Below, one piece after another: positions 11,331 to 25,312 of a stretch of DNA of 64,000 nucleotides. The notes beneath the pieces are model-generated. The model ran no database searches. It was given only the letters and a program-made list of their open reading frames with translations, and was not told the origin of the DNA. A program made the translations under genes and the position numbers. How positions within the stretch are numbered: the first letter of the stretch is position 1; every line of letters begins with the position of its first letter. Source of the DNA: Delphinus delphis (Eukaryota; Chordata; Mammalia; Artiodactyla; Delphinidae); NCBI RefSeq assembly GCF_949987515.2, contig NC_082701.1, positions 40,131,755 to 40,195,754 of the forward strand. The letters run 5' to 3'.

Positions 11331-12220
11331 ATGAGAAGACAGAGAAGCACACAGCAGATGAAGCAGCAAAGTAAAAACCCACCAGACCAAATAAATGAAG
11401 AGGAAATAGGCAGTCTACCTGAAAAAGAATTCAGAGGAATGATAGTAAAGATGATCCAAAATCTTGGAAATAGAATGGAGAAAATACAAGAAACGTTTAA
11501 CAAGGACCTAGAAGAACTAAAGAGCAAACAAACAATGATGAACAACACCATAAGTGAAATTAAAAATTCTCTACAAGGAATCAATAGCAGAATAACAGAG
11601 GCAGAAGAATGGATAAGTGATCTCGAAGATAAAATAGTGGAAATAACTACCACAGAGTGGAATAAAGAAAAAAGAATGAAAAGAATTGAGGACCATCTCA
11701 GAGACTTCTGGGACAACATTAAACACACCAACATTCAAATTATAGGGGTCCCAGAAAAAGAAGAGAAAAAGAAAGGGACTGAGAAAATATTTGAAGAGAT
11801 TATAGTTGAAAACTTCCCTAATATAGGAAAGGAAACAATCAAGTCCAGGAAAGGCAGAGAGTCCCATACAGCACAAATTCAAGGAGAAACGTACCAAGAC
11901 ACATATTAAGCAAACTATCAAACATTAAATAGAAAGAAAAAATATTAAAAGCAGCAAGGGGAAAACAACAAATAACACACAAGGGAATCCCCATAAGGTT
12001 AATGGCTGACCTTTCAGCAGAAACTCTGCAATCCAGAAGGAAGTGGCAGGACATACTTAAAGTGATGAAAGGGGGAAAACTACAACCAAAATTACTCTAC
12101 CCAGCAAGGATCTCATTCAGACTCGACAGAGAAATTAAAAGCTTTACAGACAAGCAAAAACTGAGAGAGTTCAGCACCACAAAACCAGCTTTACAACAAA
12201 TGCTAAAGGAACTTCTCTAG
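11331..12220 (+). pseudogene. L1 ORF1 (RNA-binding chaperone), frameshifted
   Basis: Starts MRRQRSTQQMKQQ. An N-terminal coiled-coil region follows (MIQNLGNRMEKIQ, ISDLEDKIVEI), then the RRM part (IQIIGVPE) and, in a different frame from 12002, the C-terminal domain (ADLSAETLQSRRKWQ ... LQQMLKELL). The frameshift lies between about 11840 and 12000. The frame is also open for some 219 codons upstream of this ATG. Confidence 0.85.
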
Positions 12221-15200
12221 GAAAGAAACACAAGAGAAGGAAAAGACCTACAATAACAAACCCAAAACAATTAAGAAAATGGTAATAGGAACATACATAT
12301 TGATAACTACTTTAAATGTAAATGGATTAAGTGCTCCCACCAAAAGACATAGACTGGCTGAATGGATACAGAAACAAGACCTGTATATATGCTGTCTACA
12401 AGAGACCCACTTCAGACCTAGGGGCACACACAGAGTGAAAGTGAGGGATGCAAATGGAAATCAGAAGAAAGCTGGAGTACCAATTCTCATATCAGACAAA
12501 ATAGACTTTAAAATAAAGACTATTACAAGAGACAAAGAAGGACACTACATAACGATCAAGGGATCAATCCAAGAAGTTAGAACAATGGTAAATATTGATG
12601 CACCCAACATAGGAGCACCTCAATACATAATGCAAATGCTAACAGCTATAAAAGGGGAAATCGACAGTAACACAATCATAGTAGGGGACTTTAACACCCC
12701 ACTTTCACCAATGGACAGGTCATCCAAAATGAAAATAAATAAGGAAGCACAAGCTTTAAATGATACATTAAACAACATGGAATTAACTGATATTTATAGG
12801 ACATTCCATCCAAAAACAACAGAGTACACTTTCTTCTCAAGTACTAATGGAAAATTTTCTATGATAGATCATATCTTGGATCACAAATCAAGCCTTGGTA
12901 AATTTAAGAATATTGAAATCATGTCAAGTGTCTTTTCCAACCACAACACTGTGAGACTACATATCAATTACAGGAAAAAAACTGTAAAAGATACAAACAC
13001 ATGGAGGATAAACAGTGCACTACTGAATAACCAAGAGATCACTGAAGAAATCAAAGAGAAAATAAAAAAATATCTAGAAACAAATGACAATGAAAACACA
13101 ATGACCCAAAACTGATGGGATGCAGCAAAGGCAGTTCTAACAAGGAATTTTATAGCAATACAATCCTAACCCAAGAAACATCTCAAATAAACAACCTAAC
13201 CTTATACCTAAAGCAATTTGAGAAAGAAGAACAAAGAAACCCCCAAAGTTAGCAGAAGGAAAGAAATCATAAAGATCAGATCCAAAATAAATGGAAAAGA
13301 AATGAAGGAAACAATCACAAAGATCAATAAAACTAAAAGCTGGTTCTTTGAAAAGATAAACGAATTTGATAGACCATTAGCCAGCCTCATCAAGAAAAAA
13401 ATGAAGAAGACTGAAATCAATAGAATTAGAAATGAAAAAGAAGTAACAACTGACAGTGCAGAAATGCAAAGGATCATGAGAGATTACTACAAGCAACTAG
13501 ATGCCAATAAAATGGACAGGAAGGAATGGACAAATTCTTTGGAAAGCACAACCTCCTGAGACTGAACCAGGAAGAAATAGAAAATATAAACAGAACAATC
13601 ACAAGCACTGAAACTGAAACTGTGATTAAAAACTTCCAACAAACAAAAGCCCAGGACCAGATGGCTTCACAGGCGAATTTGATCACACATTTAGAGAAGA
13701 GCTAACACCTATCCTTCTCAAACTCTTCCAAAATATAGCAGAGGGAGGAACACTCCCAAACTCACTCTACGAAGCCACCATCACCCTGATACCAAAACCA
13801 GACAAAGATGTCACAAAAAAGAGAAAACTACAGGCCAATATCACTGATGAACATAGGTGTAAAAATCCTCAACAAGATACTAGGAAACAGAATCCAACAG
13901 CACATTAAAAGGATCATACACCATGATCAAGTGGGGTTTATCCCAGGAATGCAAGGACTCTTCAATATATGCACATTAATCAATGTGATAAACCATATTA
14001 ACAAACTGAAGGAGAAAAAACCATATGATCATCTCAATAGATGCAGAAAAAGCTTTCGACAAAATTCAACACTGATTTATGATAAAAACCCTCCAGAAAT
14101 TAGGCATAGAGGGAACTTACGTCAACATAATAAAGGCCATATATGATGAACCCACAGCCAATATCATTCTCAATGGTGAAATACTGAAACCATTTCCACT
14201 AAGATCGGCAAGAAGACAAGGTTGCCCACTCTCACCACTATTATTCAACATAATTTTGGAAGGTTTAGTCACAGCAATCAGAGAAGAAAAAGAAATAAAA
14301 TGAATCCAAATCAGAAGAGAGGAAGTAAAACTATCATTGTTTGCAGATGACATGATACTATACGTAGAGAATCCTAAAGGTGCTACGAGAAAACTACTAG
14401 AGGTAATCAATGAATTTGATAAAGTAGCAAGATACAAAATTAATGCAAAGAAATCTCTTGCATTGCTTTATACTAATGATGAAAAATCTGAAAGAAAAAT
14501 TAAGGAAACACTCCCATTTACCATTACAACACAAAGAATAAAATATCTAGGAATAAATCTACCTAAGGAGACAAAAGACCTGTATGCAGAAAACTATAAG
14601 ACACTGATGAAAGAAATTAAAGATGGTACAAATAGATGGAGAGATATACCATGTTCTTGGATTGGAATATTGGAATAATCAACATTGTGAAAATGACTAT
14701 ACTACCCAAAGCAATCTACAGATTCAATGCAATCCCTGTCAAACTACCAATGGCATTTTTCACAGAACTAGAAGAAAAAATTTCACAATTTGTATGGAAA
14801 CACTAAAGACCCCGAATAGCCAAAGCAATCTTGAGAAAGCAAAATGGAGCTGGAGGAATCAGAGTCCCTGACTTCAGACTATACTACAAAGCTACAGTAA
14901 TCAAGACAGTATGGTACTGGCACAAAAACAGAAATATAGATCAATGGAACAGGATAGAAAGCCCAGAGATAAACCCACGCACATATGGTCACCCTATCTT
15001 TGATAAAGGAGGCAAGGATATACAGTGGAGAAAAGACAGCCTCTTCAATAAGTGGTGCTGGGAAAACTGGACAGCTACATGTAAAAGAATGAAATTAGAA
15101 CACTCCCTAACACCATACGCAAAAATTAACTCAAAATGGATTAAAGACCTAAATGTAAGAGCAGACACTATGAAACTTTTAGAGGAAAACATAAACAGAA

Positions 15201-15582
15201 CACTCTATGACATAAATCACAGGAAGATCCTTTTGACCCACCTCCTAGAGAAATGGAGATAAAAACAAAACTAAACAAATGGGACCTAATGAAACTTAAC
15301 AGATTTTGCACAGCAAAGGGAACCATAAACAAGATGAAAAGACAGCTCTCAGACTGGGAGAAAATATTTGGAAACGAAGCAACTGACAAAGGATTAATCT
15401 CCAAAATATACAAGCAACTCACGCAACTTAATATCAAAAAAACAAACAACCCCATCCGAAAATGGTCAGCAGAACTAAATAGACATTTCTCCAAAGAAGA
15501 TATACAGATTGCCAACAAACACATGAAAGGATGCTCAACATCACTAATCATTAGAGAAATGAAAATCAAAACTACAATGAGG

Positions 15583-15795
15583 GGCTTCCCTGGTGGCACC
15601 GTTGTTGGGGGTCCACCTGCCAATGCAGGGGACACAGGTTCGTACCCCAGTCCGGGAAGATCCCATATGCCGCGGAGCGGCTAGGCCTGTGAGCCATGGC
15701 CACTGAGCCTGCGTGTCCGGACCCTGTGCTCTGCAATGGGAAAGGCCACATGAGTGAGAGGCCCGCGTACAGCAAAAAAAACAAAAACAAAAAAA
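15583..15795 (+). mobile_element. CHR-2 type SINE in L1 ORF2 (first)
   Basis: Flanked by the exact 15-bp repeat caaaactacaatgag (15567-15581 and 15796-15810), ending in a (caaaaa)n tail. Confidence 0.95.
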
Positions 15796-15860
15796 CAAAA
15801 CTACAATGAGGTATTACCTCACACTGTCAGAATGGCCATCATCAAAAAATCTACAAACAG

Positions 15861-16064
15861 GGGCTTCCCTGGTGGCTCAGTGGTTGAGAGTCCGCCTGCC
15901 GATGCAGGGGACACGGGTTCGTGCCCTGGTCCAGGAAGATCCCACATGCCGCGGAGTGACTAGGCCCGTGAGCCATGGCCGCTGAGCCTGCGTGTCTGGA
16001 GCCTGTGCTCCGCAACGGGAGAGGCCACAACAGTGAGAAGCCCATGTACCAAAAAAAAAAAAAA
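15861..16064 (+). mobile_element. CHR-2 type SINE in L1 ORF2 (second)
   Basis: Flanked by aaaaatctacaaacag (15845-15860 and 16065-16080). It lies 65 bp from the previous SINE in the same orientation. Confidence 0.95.
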
Positions 16065-16968
16065 AAAAATCTACAAACAGTAAATGCGGGAGAGGGTGTG
16101 GAGAAAAGGAAACCCTCCTGCAATGTTGGTGGGAATGTAAATTGATACAGCCACTATGGAGAACAGTATGGAGGTTCCTTAAAAAACTAAAAATAGAACT
16201 ACCATATGACCCAGCAATCCCACTTCTGGGCATATACCCTGAGAAAACCATAGTTCAACAAGAGTCACGTACCACAATGTTCATTGCAGCTCTATTTACA
16301 ATAGCCAGGACATGGAAGCAACCCAAGTGTCCATTGACAGATAAATGGATAAAGAAGATTTGGCATTTATATACAATGGAATATTACTCAGCCATAAAAA
16401 GAAACGAAATTGAGTTATTTGTAGTGAGGTGGATGGACCTAGAGTCTGTCATACAGAGTGAAGTAAGTCAGAAAGAGAAAAATAAATACTGTATGCTAAC
16501 ACATATATATGGTATCTAAAAAAAATATTTATGAAGAACCTAGGGGCAGGACAGGAATAAAGACACTAACGTAGAGAATGGACTTGAGGATATGGGGTGG
16601 GGGAAGGGTAAGCTGGGACAAAGTGAGAGAGTGGCATGGACTTATATATAGTATGAAATGTAAAATAGATAGCTAGTGGGAAGCAGCCGCATAGCAGAAG
16701 GATATCAGCTCACTGCTTTGTGACCACCTAGAGGGGTGGGATAGGGAGGGTGAGAGGCAGACGCAAGAGGGAGGGGATATGGGGATATATGTATACATAT
16801 AGCTGATTCACTTTGTTACAAAGCAGAAACTAAAACACCACTGTAAAGCAATTATACTCCAATAAAGCTGTTAAAAAATAAATAAATGAAACTAAGAGCA
16901 GATTGAAGCACTTGTTACCACTTGAAAAAGGAAGGAGGCTAGTGCAGGGGGGTTGTTACATTCTCCAG

Positions 16969-17192
16969 GTGTGTTTTTTTGTTTGTTTTTTTGTTTTTTG
17001 CGGTACGTGGGCCTCTCACTGCCGTGGCCTCTCCCGCCGCGGAGCACAGGCTCCGTACGCGCAGGCTCAGCGGCCATGGCTCACGGGCCCAGCCGCTCCG
17101 CGGCATGTGGGATCCTCTCGGACCGGGGCACGAACCTGTGTCCCCTGCATCGGCAGGCGGATTCTCAACCACTGCGCCACCAGGGAAGCCCT
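16969..17192 (-). mobile_element. CHR-2 type SINE
   Basis: Flanked by attctccag (16960-16968 and 17193-17201). Confidence 0.93.
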
Positions 17193-17201
17193 ATTCTCCA
17201 G

Positions 17202-20200
17202 TTTTATAGGCCAGAAATCTCAATAAATTTCACAGATTGTGGGAGAGCAAAAAGAAAAAAAAACCCATCTAATCCTCGTCACAATATCTGGGACATTGCC
17301 CCTCTAGCTGGTATTCCTCCTATTTCTTTTTCCATAACACAGGCATTCCTGAAAAACCATCCCCACTGCAACATGTCTCGGTTTGGAGCCACAGGTCAAT
17401 TTGGGGGAGAAATTATGAGAATTCCATTGTCTTACACTTTTGAGTCTCTGCCCAGAGACGCCGGACCGTACTTCTTCTGAAGTCCCTAAAAGTAATGACT
17501 ATTAAACTTATGGAGAATTCACCATGTGCCAGTAGCCACTTTTGAAAACACTTTGTGTACCTCAGTGCATTTAAGCCTCACAAGTTGTATTAGCCCAATT
17601 CCAGACGTGGAAATTAAGGTTCAGCTTCTGACTCCTCCCCTATTTCCACATCCCATGTTGATAAGCACAGGGCTTTTATCTAGTGGACACAAGCAGGCAT
17701 TTTCCCTGGTCCCAGGACAGGAACACTCAGGCCTTCACCTTGAGGAAGTTCCTAGAGGTAAGGGGCTTCATCAATTGAAGGCCATAGCCCTTGACCTATT
17801 GCTCTGACATCCACAAAAGGTGTTCAGTCGCCTCTGGACAGGGCCCCCGTGCCATCCTCCACACCCGTGAATCATCCATAGATCTTCAAAGAGGACATTC
17901 TACTTGGGCAGATGGAGCCTATTCAGAAGTAGGGATGAGCACAGAGTTCAGGGGTAGCTGGACAAATGTCTCTAAAATACTTCCAAGCCAATATTGGATG
18001 CAGTGTTTTTCTCTGATGCCCTGCGTACCTCTGCACCAACTGTCCACTAGAGGGAGCCAATCCTCAGCAGGTAGAACATGTGTACGCTGTGTTCACCCCT
18101 GCCCATTAGTTCTTGATGTGTGTGTGGGAGCGGGGAGGGGGGATGTCTCATCAGTGCATCTCACTGTGAGCAGTTCCCTGGAGGCCTGGCATGAGGGACC
18201 AGGGCCTCCAGCTTCTGCCTCATACAGACGGCTCCACTTGCCCTGGTTGATCATTGGGATTCTGCCCATGATCTCACTTGGTGAAAGAATATGACAATTA
18301 AGCTGAGGTTTGAAAACCACAGCTCTACAAGATCTTTATCTGCCAGCTTTGATCTCTGCTGATGTTAAGATCCAAGAGCTTTATAACTAGGATTCCTGGA
18401 GTCCTTCATTCAGCCCAACAGGGGGAACTTTGGATCTGCTCATCTTTCTTATGACCAGTTTCATTTCTTCTTCCCTTTTCTACAAAAGGATTTTCAATGA
18501 AAAGGAAGTGGAGCCCCTATGCTGATCCAGCTCAGAGCCTTTCCTGTTCTTAGATTGGGCATAACTGTACCTCCTCTTCCTATCTCATTCCCATTAGTCT
18601 TGGCACCAGATGGAAGATGCGTCCAGTCCCACTCCACTTGTTCCCTTTTTTTCTTCCAGGAAGCCCCCCCCGCCAGGACCCCACTGCTTACTCTGCAGAT
18701 TTTGGATCTCATTTCATCATTCCTTGACCGTGACCCTACTAAGAGAAAGGCTTCCCTCGCATCCTCCTAACTCTCTACCTCCTATAAAATAATGGATCAC
18801 AACTCTATAAAGATCAAGCAGAACAGCCGGGGAGCAGAGAAGCTGAGAGAAAACCAGAAAAATCCACGGTTTTAGGAAGTGGGGGGCATGCCCCCAATGA
18901 ATGGCCTTTTGACTTGGCTGCTCTCCATGCCGAGGTTCAAGACAGACAGGGCCATCCCAGCACAGGGGTTCCGGTGCCCCACTGCAGCTTGCTGGGACTC
19001 CAGGACTTCAGCCGCCTGTCCAGCACCAGCCACAGACATTCCCTTCCTCACGTGCCCACCAACCCCTGCCTCCTACACAGTGAAATCTCGTGGGAGGGAG
19101 ATCTATTGAAATAGCCTTTGGGATTTCTCCCTGCCTCTCACCATTCCCATCCATCTATCCTCAGCCCCAGAGATCTTATGTGAACTGAGACCTCAGAGGA
19201 ATGCTGGTGACAACAGACTTAATAGTCAGGTGACACTTTTCAGTGAAGAAGAAACATAAGCAGGACCTGCCTTAAAGGATGGGGCGAGATTAGAGCAGAG
19301 GATTCTACAGAGTTAGTTCAGGATGGGCAGATGAGTAGGCAAGAAGCAGAAATTTCATCTGGCTGGAATTTGGTCCAGGAATAGGAGGAAAGTTCAGAAA
19401 TTTTAGAATGCGAGCTTGGAGTCTTGTTTTAGAGGGTCTTGAATGTCAAGGTGGACAGCTGGGGTTCAATTCTGAAAGTCATAGGGAGATACTAAGGATA
19501 TTTGACCAGCAGGGAAGCCAAAGTGCCATAATCAGAAGTGTGCTCTCAGAGCAGAAAGCTGTGGGCAGGATGGGGTGTGGAAGGGGGGACCTGAGAGCTG
19601 GTCTCTGCGATGATCCAGGCAAGAAGTAATGGCAAGGGTGGGGGAGAGGAGGCAGCTTGTAGGGGATTTACTGAAGATATTCAGTCATGAGGACAGAGAG
19701 GAGGGCCAGTGATGCAGGTTCTAGAACCAGCTCCCCAAACACCACAAACTGGTATTTACAGGCATGTCCACCCTATGCCCGAAATTTTCTTCCCTTTATC
19801 ACTATCTCCTTAAGCCCAACTCTAGAGGTTTAGGAACAAGCATTTAAAGAGACAGGGTCTCCTCTTCCTGGATGGTCCCCTAAGATCCCCCTGCAGTATA
19901 TGAGCTTGGCTTGCTGTTCTTTCAAAAAGGGGACCCACTTGTACGGAAACCAGCCTCCCCACCAAAGTTAAAGACCAACTATCGGGACTCACACTTGCCA
20001 GTTTCAGGGAGAGATGGCTGCTGTACATAACAGTGTACTTGGGAGCATGGGGTGCTGGAAAAGTCCAGTCCTGGGAGGCAGGAGATGTCAGTGCTGATTG
20101 TAGACGTGGCACTGACTCCCTGTGCACTCAGGCATATCAGCTTCTCTTTCTGGGCCTCAGTTTCCCTCTCCATTCAATGGGGATAATACTGTATCACAGG

Positions 20201-20792
20201 CAGGAAGGGAGAGAGTCTGGTGACCTCACCATTTCCCTCAGTTCAAGGAGCCATGTCTTAGGAGAAGCTGGAAGGCACCGAGCTTCAAATCCGCACTTGG
20301 GGCCAGCCAGGGGCCTGGGTTACTATAAACCCACTCCTGGCTCAGCCATTGCCTGCCTAGGTACAGAGTTTTCATCAAAGCCCCCAAGGAGGCCCCCAAA
20401 GTCCTGGGAGAAATTAACATCTTCATTCACCCTTGGACTGGGTCCAGTAGTCCCGTGTGCCTCTTCAGACACCAAGATCCTATCTCCAAACGCCCATCAA
20501 GAGTGACCCCTAAACCTCCAATGGAGTGCAGGGGCACAGAGTGAGTCAGAGTACAGGTGACTAAGATGCCGCCATATGATCCACACTCAGAAACCCCTCT
20601 GGCACTAGGCAAGTCTTGGGCAGAAGGTGGGGAATGGGAAGAGGCATGAGGTGGGTTTTTGTTGTTCTTGTTGTTTTTGGACCACCTTCTGCTGCTATAT
20701 CCTTGGGGTCAATAGGTAGAGATGCACTGCCACCAAATGCCACAAGTGCACAACCTCAAATAGAATCTGCTTGCACTCCCTCCTTAAAGATA
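17202..20792. other. Intergenic DNA between CCL11 and CCL8
   Basis: Apart from the MIR at 20045, I see only short random frames and no splice-flanked chemokine-like exon. Confidence 0.5.
20045..20200 (+). repeat. MIR fragment
   Basis: MIR core and tail (gtggcactgactccctgtgc ... gggcctcagtttccctctcc). Confidence 0.65.
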
Positions 20793-20801
20793 TCGCTCTT
20801 C

Positions 20802-21009
20802 TTTTTTTTTTTTTTTTGCTGTACGCGGGCCTCTCACTGTTGTGGCCTCCCCCATTGTGGAGCACAGGCTCCGGACGTGCGGGCTCAGCGGCCATGGCTC
20901 ATGGGCCCAGCCACTCCGCGGCATGTGGGATCTTCCCGGACCGGGGCATGAACCCATGTCCCCTGCTTCGGCAGGAGGACTCTCAACCACCACGCTACCA
21001 GGGAAGCCC
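20802..21009 (-). mobile_element. CHR-2 type SINE
   Basis: Flanked by tcgctcttc (20793-20801 and 21010-21018). Confidence 0.93.
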
Positions 21010-21018
21010 TCGCTCTTC

Positions 21019-23045
21019 ATTTTGAAGTGGTCCTCAGCCCATTTGTCCTCTCACTCCTGTCCATGAACCTGTAAACTCAAAGCACTGGAGACTCTGGGAC
21101 CTCTGATAGAGAAAAGTTCCTGCCAGGGACCAGGGACCAAACACGGATGCATGATGTGTAATTGAGCATCACCCTGTCAGATTCTTCTGCACTAAATGGT
21201 CAGCCTCTTTCCATTGTTTCTATGATTCTGTGATCTCTGAATAAACCTGGGGCAAAGCTGTAAAATGTAGCCCGGGCTTGGGATTCCCAGGCTATTCTTC
21301 CACCTGACCCTGATGTTCCTTGAGAGTCACTTAAGAAGATGGAGACCAGCTTCCACGGCAGCAGCCTCATTTCTTTCCCAGTGCTAACTTAACCCTGCCC
21401 TCTACCAGTTTATTGTCTAGACCACAGGCTTGCCATCCACTGGCTCCTAAATGACAAGCACGTTGAGAAGCCCCCAGGAGAGGAGAGAGAGAGAGAAGGT
21501 AGAAGGATCCCTTCCCTGGGGAGGGCAGTCTGGCAGCTGGCCAGAACAGCTACAGAACTTGAGCAGTCTCGAGTCTCGTTTTAGCTTTCACACTAAGATT
21601 TCCCAAATCTGGATGAAAACCACAATGAAAGGAGAGAAATTGAGAAATCAAAGGGATTTGCTGATGGCAGTCTTTGAACTCCCCGCAGAACCTGAGTGAG
21701 GTGCCTCTCTGTGTCTGTCCTACCTGGGATCTGTCTCCCATTCCTTCTGGGGGCCCAGAGCCTTCTGCACCTCTGGTTTGTGTGAGGGTCTGAGGACCCC
21801 ATGCTCCACTGTTTCCAGGAGACTCTTTCTATTTCCTCATCTATAGCATAGCTCTTCCAGAAGGTCCTACTACATCTTTACCAAGAAACATGAAGACAGC
21901 TAAAGGAACACTTCCAGTAGTCCACACCCCAGGTACCTCCCTAGCAGCCTCTGGTCACTGCATCCCCCTCATTATGAATATCCATAACTGCTAACTTAAT
22001 AAATACTTACTATATGCTAATAACACACCGTTCAATGTTCAGTGTCAACTCTTTTCATTCACTCATTTTACTGATAGGGAAACTGAGGTACAGAGAGCTG
22101 AAATAAGCATCCAAGTATCCAAATCCTGGAGCTCATTAGCTTAACCATTCTCCTTCCTCCTAGACGGAGCTAAGCAGGAAAGAACACTTCCCCAGCGATT
22201 CCTAATGTCCTAAATGTCCAGTCTCAGACTGGACCCGATTCCAGATGATCTTGGGAGAATAAAATGGAGGGGAGCATAGGTAGCTCTTGGCCCAGAAATG
22301 GCCATGTCACAAAACTGGGGTCCTCCCTAACACTGTGCCCATGGAGGACATCAGTAAACAGCCTCATCACTACTTCTCATAGCCCAGTATAAGACCTCGC
22401 TATCCTTCCAACCATCCTCTTGGGTTGACACTTGCACTGAAACTCACTTGTCATCCCTGATCTTGTGCAACCTCACATTTCACAGATGAGGCAGGTGGGC
22501 CTAGTGGAATCTGGGTGGATCACAGAGCTACTTAGCAGGCAAGCCAGGATTATGCCTGCTGGACCCTGATCCCTTGCATTTCGATGAACCCACTTGTCCT
22601 CATAATAGACTTTTAGTCTTATTTCTAGTTCTTGCTTCCAGATGCACGTCTGTATCATGTCATCTCACTGGAGAATAAAAATGTCCTGGGCTTATTTAGT
22701 GACCTTGCATGTACACTGCAGCTAAGTACAAAGCTGGTCCCTAAACCATGCTGGACCATGTGTATCAGACATGATGCAATTGGTGGGGAGAGTCCCCGAG
22801 TTTAAAAAAGCTGCCGTCCTGGAAGGGCTTAAGTTCCTTCTTCTTCTAAGAGGAAATCCTGAGGTCAGAACTATGGTTCATGTTCTGTAACTTCTGTATT
22901 GTTAAGAGGTGATACAATGTTTTCAAAAAATGAAATATACAAGAGGTAGATGTTTTAAAGTCTCTTATAAATAAAGAAGAAAAATAAGTGAATTCTTAAG
23001 CTAAGGAGACTATCAATTCACAAGATAAAAAACGTAAACCAATAG
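21019..23045. other. Intergenic DNA
   Basis: One MIR fragment; otherwise no gene or recognisable repeat. The last 100 bp are AT-rich and lead into the truncated L1. Confidence 0.5.
21975..22165 (-). repeat. MIR fragment
   Basis: Reverse MIR (ttactgatagggaaactgag gtacagagag). Confidence 0.65.
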
Positions 23046-23077
23046 TGTATTGTTTAGCCTCCATGTGTTTGTATTTT

Positions 23078-23800
23078 TTACACTTTTTTCCTGTAATTGA
23101 TATCTAGTCTCATAGCGTTGTGGCCAGAAAAGATACTTGATATGATTTCAATTTTCTTAAATTTACCAAGGCTTGATTTGTGACCCAAGATATGATCGAT
23201 CCTGGAGAATGTTCCATGAGCACTTGAGAAGAAACTGTATTCTGTTGTTTTTACATGGAATGTCCTATAAATACCAATTAAGTCCATCTCATTTAATGTA
23301 TCATTTAAAGCTTGTGCTTCCTTATTTATTTTCATTTTGGCTGATGTGTCCATGGGTGAAAGTGGGGTGTTAAAGTCCCCTACTATGATTGTGTTACTGT
23401 CGATTTCCCCTTTTATGGCTGTTAGCACGTGCCTTATATATTGAGGTGTTCCTGTGTTGGGTGCATCAATATTTAAAATTGTTATATCTTGATCCCTTGA
23501 TCCCTTGATCACTATATAGTGTCCTTCGTCTCTTGTAATAGTCTTTATTTTAAAGTCTATTTTGTGTGATATGAGAATTGGTACTCCAGCTTTCTTTTGA
23601 TTTCCATTTGCATAAAATATCTTTTTCCATCCGATCACTTTCAGTCTGTATGTGTGCCTAGGTCTGAAGTGGGTCTCTTGTAGACAGCATATATACGGGT
23701 CTTGTTTCTGTATCCATTCAGCCAGTCTATGTCTTTTGGTGGGAGCACTTAATCCATTTACATTTAAAGTAGTTATCAATATGTATGTTCCTATTACCAT
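23078..23800 (-). pseudogene. L1 ORF2 N-terminal endonuclease domain only
   Basis: 240 open codons from MVIGTYILITTLNVNGL to LDINYRKKV. These cover the APE-like endonuclease with LQETHFRPR, VGDFNTPLSP and RIDHILGHK. Reverse transcriptase and the C-terminal part are absent, so it could not retrotranspose. Confidence 0.9.
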
Positions 23801-23858
23801 TTTCTTAATTGTTTTGGGTTTGTTATTGTAGGTCTTTTCCTTCTCTTGTGTTTCTTTC

Positions 23859-24752
23859 CTAGAGAAGTTCCTTTAGCATTTGTTGTAAAGCTGGTTTTGT
23901 GGTGCTGAACTCTCTCAGTTTTTGCTTGTCTGTAAAGCTTTTAATTTCTCTGTCGAGTCTGAATGAGATCCTTGCTGGGTAGAGTAATTTTGGTTGTAGT
24001 TTTCCCCCTTTCATCACTTTAAGTATGTCCTGCCACTTCCTTCTGGATTGCAGAGTTTCTGCTGAAAGGTCAGCCATTAACCTTATGGGGATTCCCTTGT
24101 GTGTTATTTGTTGTTTTCCCCTTGCTGCTTTTAATATTTTTTCTTTCTATTTAATTTTTGATACCTTGATTAATATGTGTCTTGGTGTGTTTCTCCTTGG
24201 ATTTATCCTGTATGGGACTCTCTGAGCTTCCAGGACTTGATTAATTATTTCCTTTCTTATACTAGGGAAGTTTTCAACTGTAATCTCTTCAAATATTTTC
24301 TCAGTCCCTTTCTTGTTCTTTTCCTCTTCTGGGACCCTTATAATTTGAATGTTGGTGCATTTAGTGTTGCCCCAGAGGTCTCTGAGACGGTCCTCAATTC
24401 TTTTCATTCTTTTTTCTTTATTCTGCTCTGCGGTAGTTATTTCCATTATTTTATCTTCCAGGTCACTTATCCATTCTTCTGCCTCAGTTATTCTGCTATT
24501 GATTCATTCTAGAGAACTTTTAATTTCATTTATTGTGTTGTTCATCATTGTTTGTTTGCTCTTTAGTTCTTCTAGTTCCTTGTTAAACGCTTCTTGTATT
24601 TTCTCTATTCTATTTCCAAGACTTTGGATCATCTTTACTATCATTCCTCTGAATTCTTTTTCAGGTAGACTGCCTATTTCCTCTTCATTTGTTTGGTCTG
24701 GTGGGTTTTTACTTTGCTCCTTCATCTGCTGTGTGCTTCTCTGTCTTCTCAT
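23859..24752 (-). pseudogene. L1 ORF1, broken
   Basis: Starts MRRQRSTQQMKEQSKNPPDQ. The coiled coil and RRM parts lie in at least two frames, and the C-terminal domain ADLSAETLQSRRKWQ appears at 24077-23859. A stop follows IKSSLE near 24504. Confidence 0.85.
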
Positions 24753-25254
24753 TTTGCTTAACTTACTGTTTTTGGGGTCTCCTTTTCACAGGCTTCAGGT
24801 TCATAGTTTCCGTTGTTTTTGGTGTCTGCCCCTAGTGGCTAAGGTTGGTTCAGTGGGTTGTGTAGGCTTCCTGGTGGAGGGGACTAGTGCCTGTGTTCTG
24901 GTGGATAAGGCTGGATCTTGTCTTTCTGGTCGGCAGGACCACGTCTGGTGGTGTGTTTTGGGGTGCCTGTGACCTTATTATAATTTGAGGCAGCCTCTCT
25001 GCTAATGCATAGGGTTGTGTTCTTTTGCTAGTTGTTTGGTATGGGGTGTCCAGCACTGTACCTTGCTGGTCATTGAGTGGAGCTGGGTCTTAGCGTTGAG
25101 ATGGAGATCTCTGGGAGAGCTTTTGCTGTTTGATATTACATGGGGCCAGGAGGTCTCTGGTGGATGAGTGTCCTGAAATTGGCTCTCCCACCTCAGAGGC
25201 GTAGGCCTGACACCCGGCTGAAGCATCAAGACCCTGTCAGCCACATGGCTCAAG

Positions 25255-25275
25255 GAGAAAGGAGGAAGAAAGGAA

Positions 25276-25312
<37 letters not shown>

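Larger units (their letters stand above)
12279..16519 (+). pseudogene. L1 ORF2 (endonuclease and reverse transcriptase), broken
   Basis: Starts MVIGTYILITTLNVNGL. The endonuclease domain is open to 13115 and contains N of TLNVNGL, LQETHFR and VGDFNTPLSP. A stop then breaks the frame. RT blocks follow in several frames: [10 protein letters not shown] (13825), LINVINHI (about 13975) and FADDMILY (14340), the L1 form of the catalytic box. The C-terminal part runs to 16519 in three different frames, with two SINEs inside. It cannot make a full protein. Confidence 0.9.
9440..16885 (+). mobile_element. Nearly full-length L1 (plus strand), coding-defective
   Basis: Contains a CpG-rich 5'UTR (9440-11330), ORF1, ORF2 and the 3'UTR ending ccaataaagctgtt. 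Compared with the two other copies that have 5' ends, it lacks only about the first 45 bp. Two SINEs lie in ORF2. I could not find a convincing target-site duplication. Confidence 0.93.

Noticed and set aside
24349..24972. A 207-codon plus-strand frame rich in hydrophobic residues, resembling a membrane protein
   Set aside because: It is the antisense of A-rich L1 ORF1; the reverse of Lys/Glu codons gives Leu/Phe/Ser.
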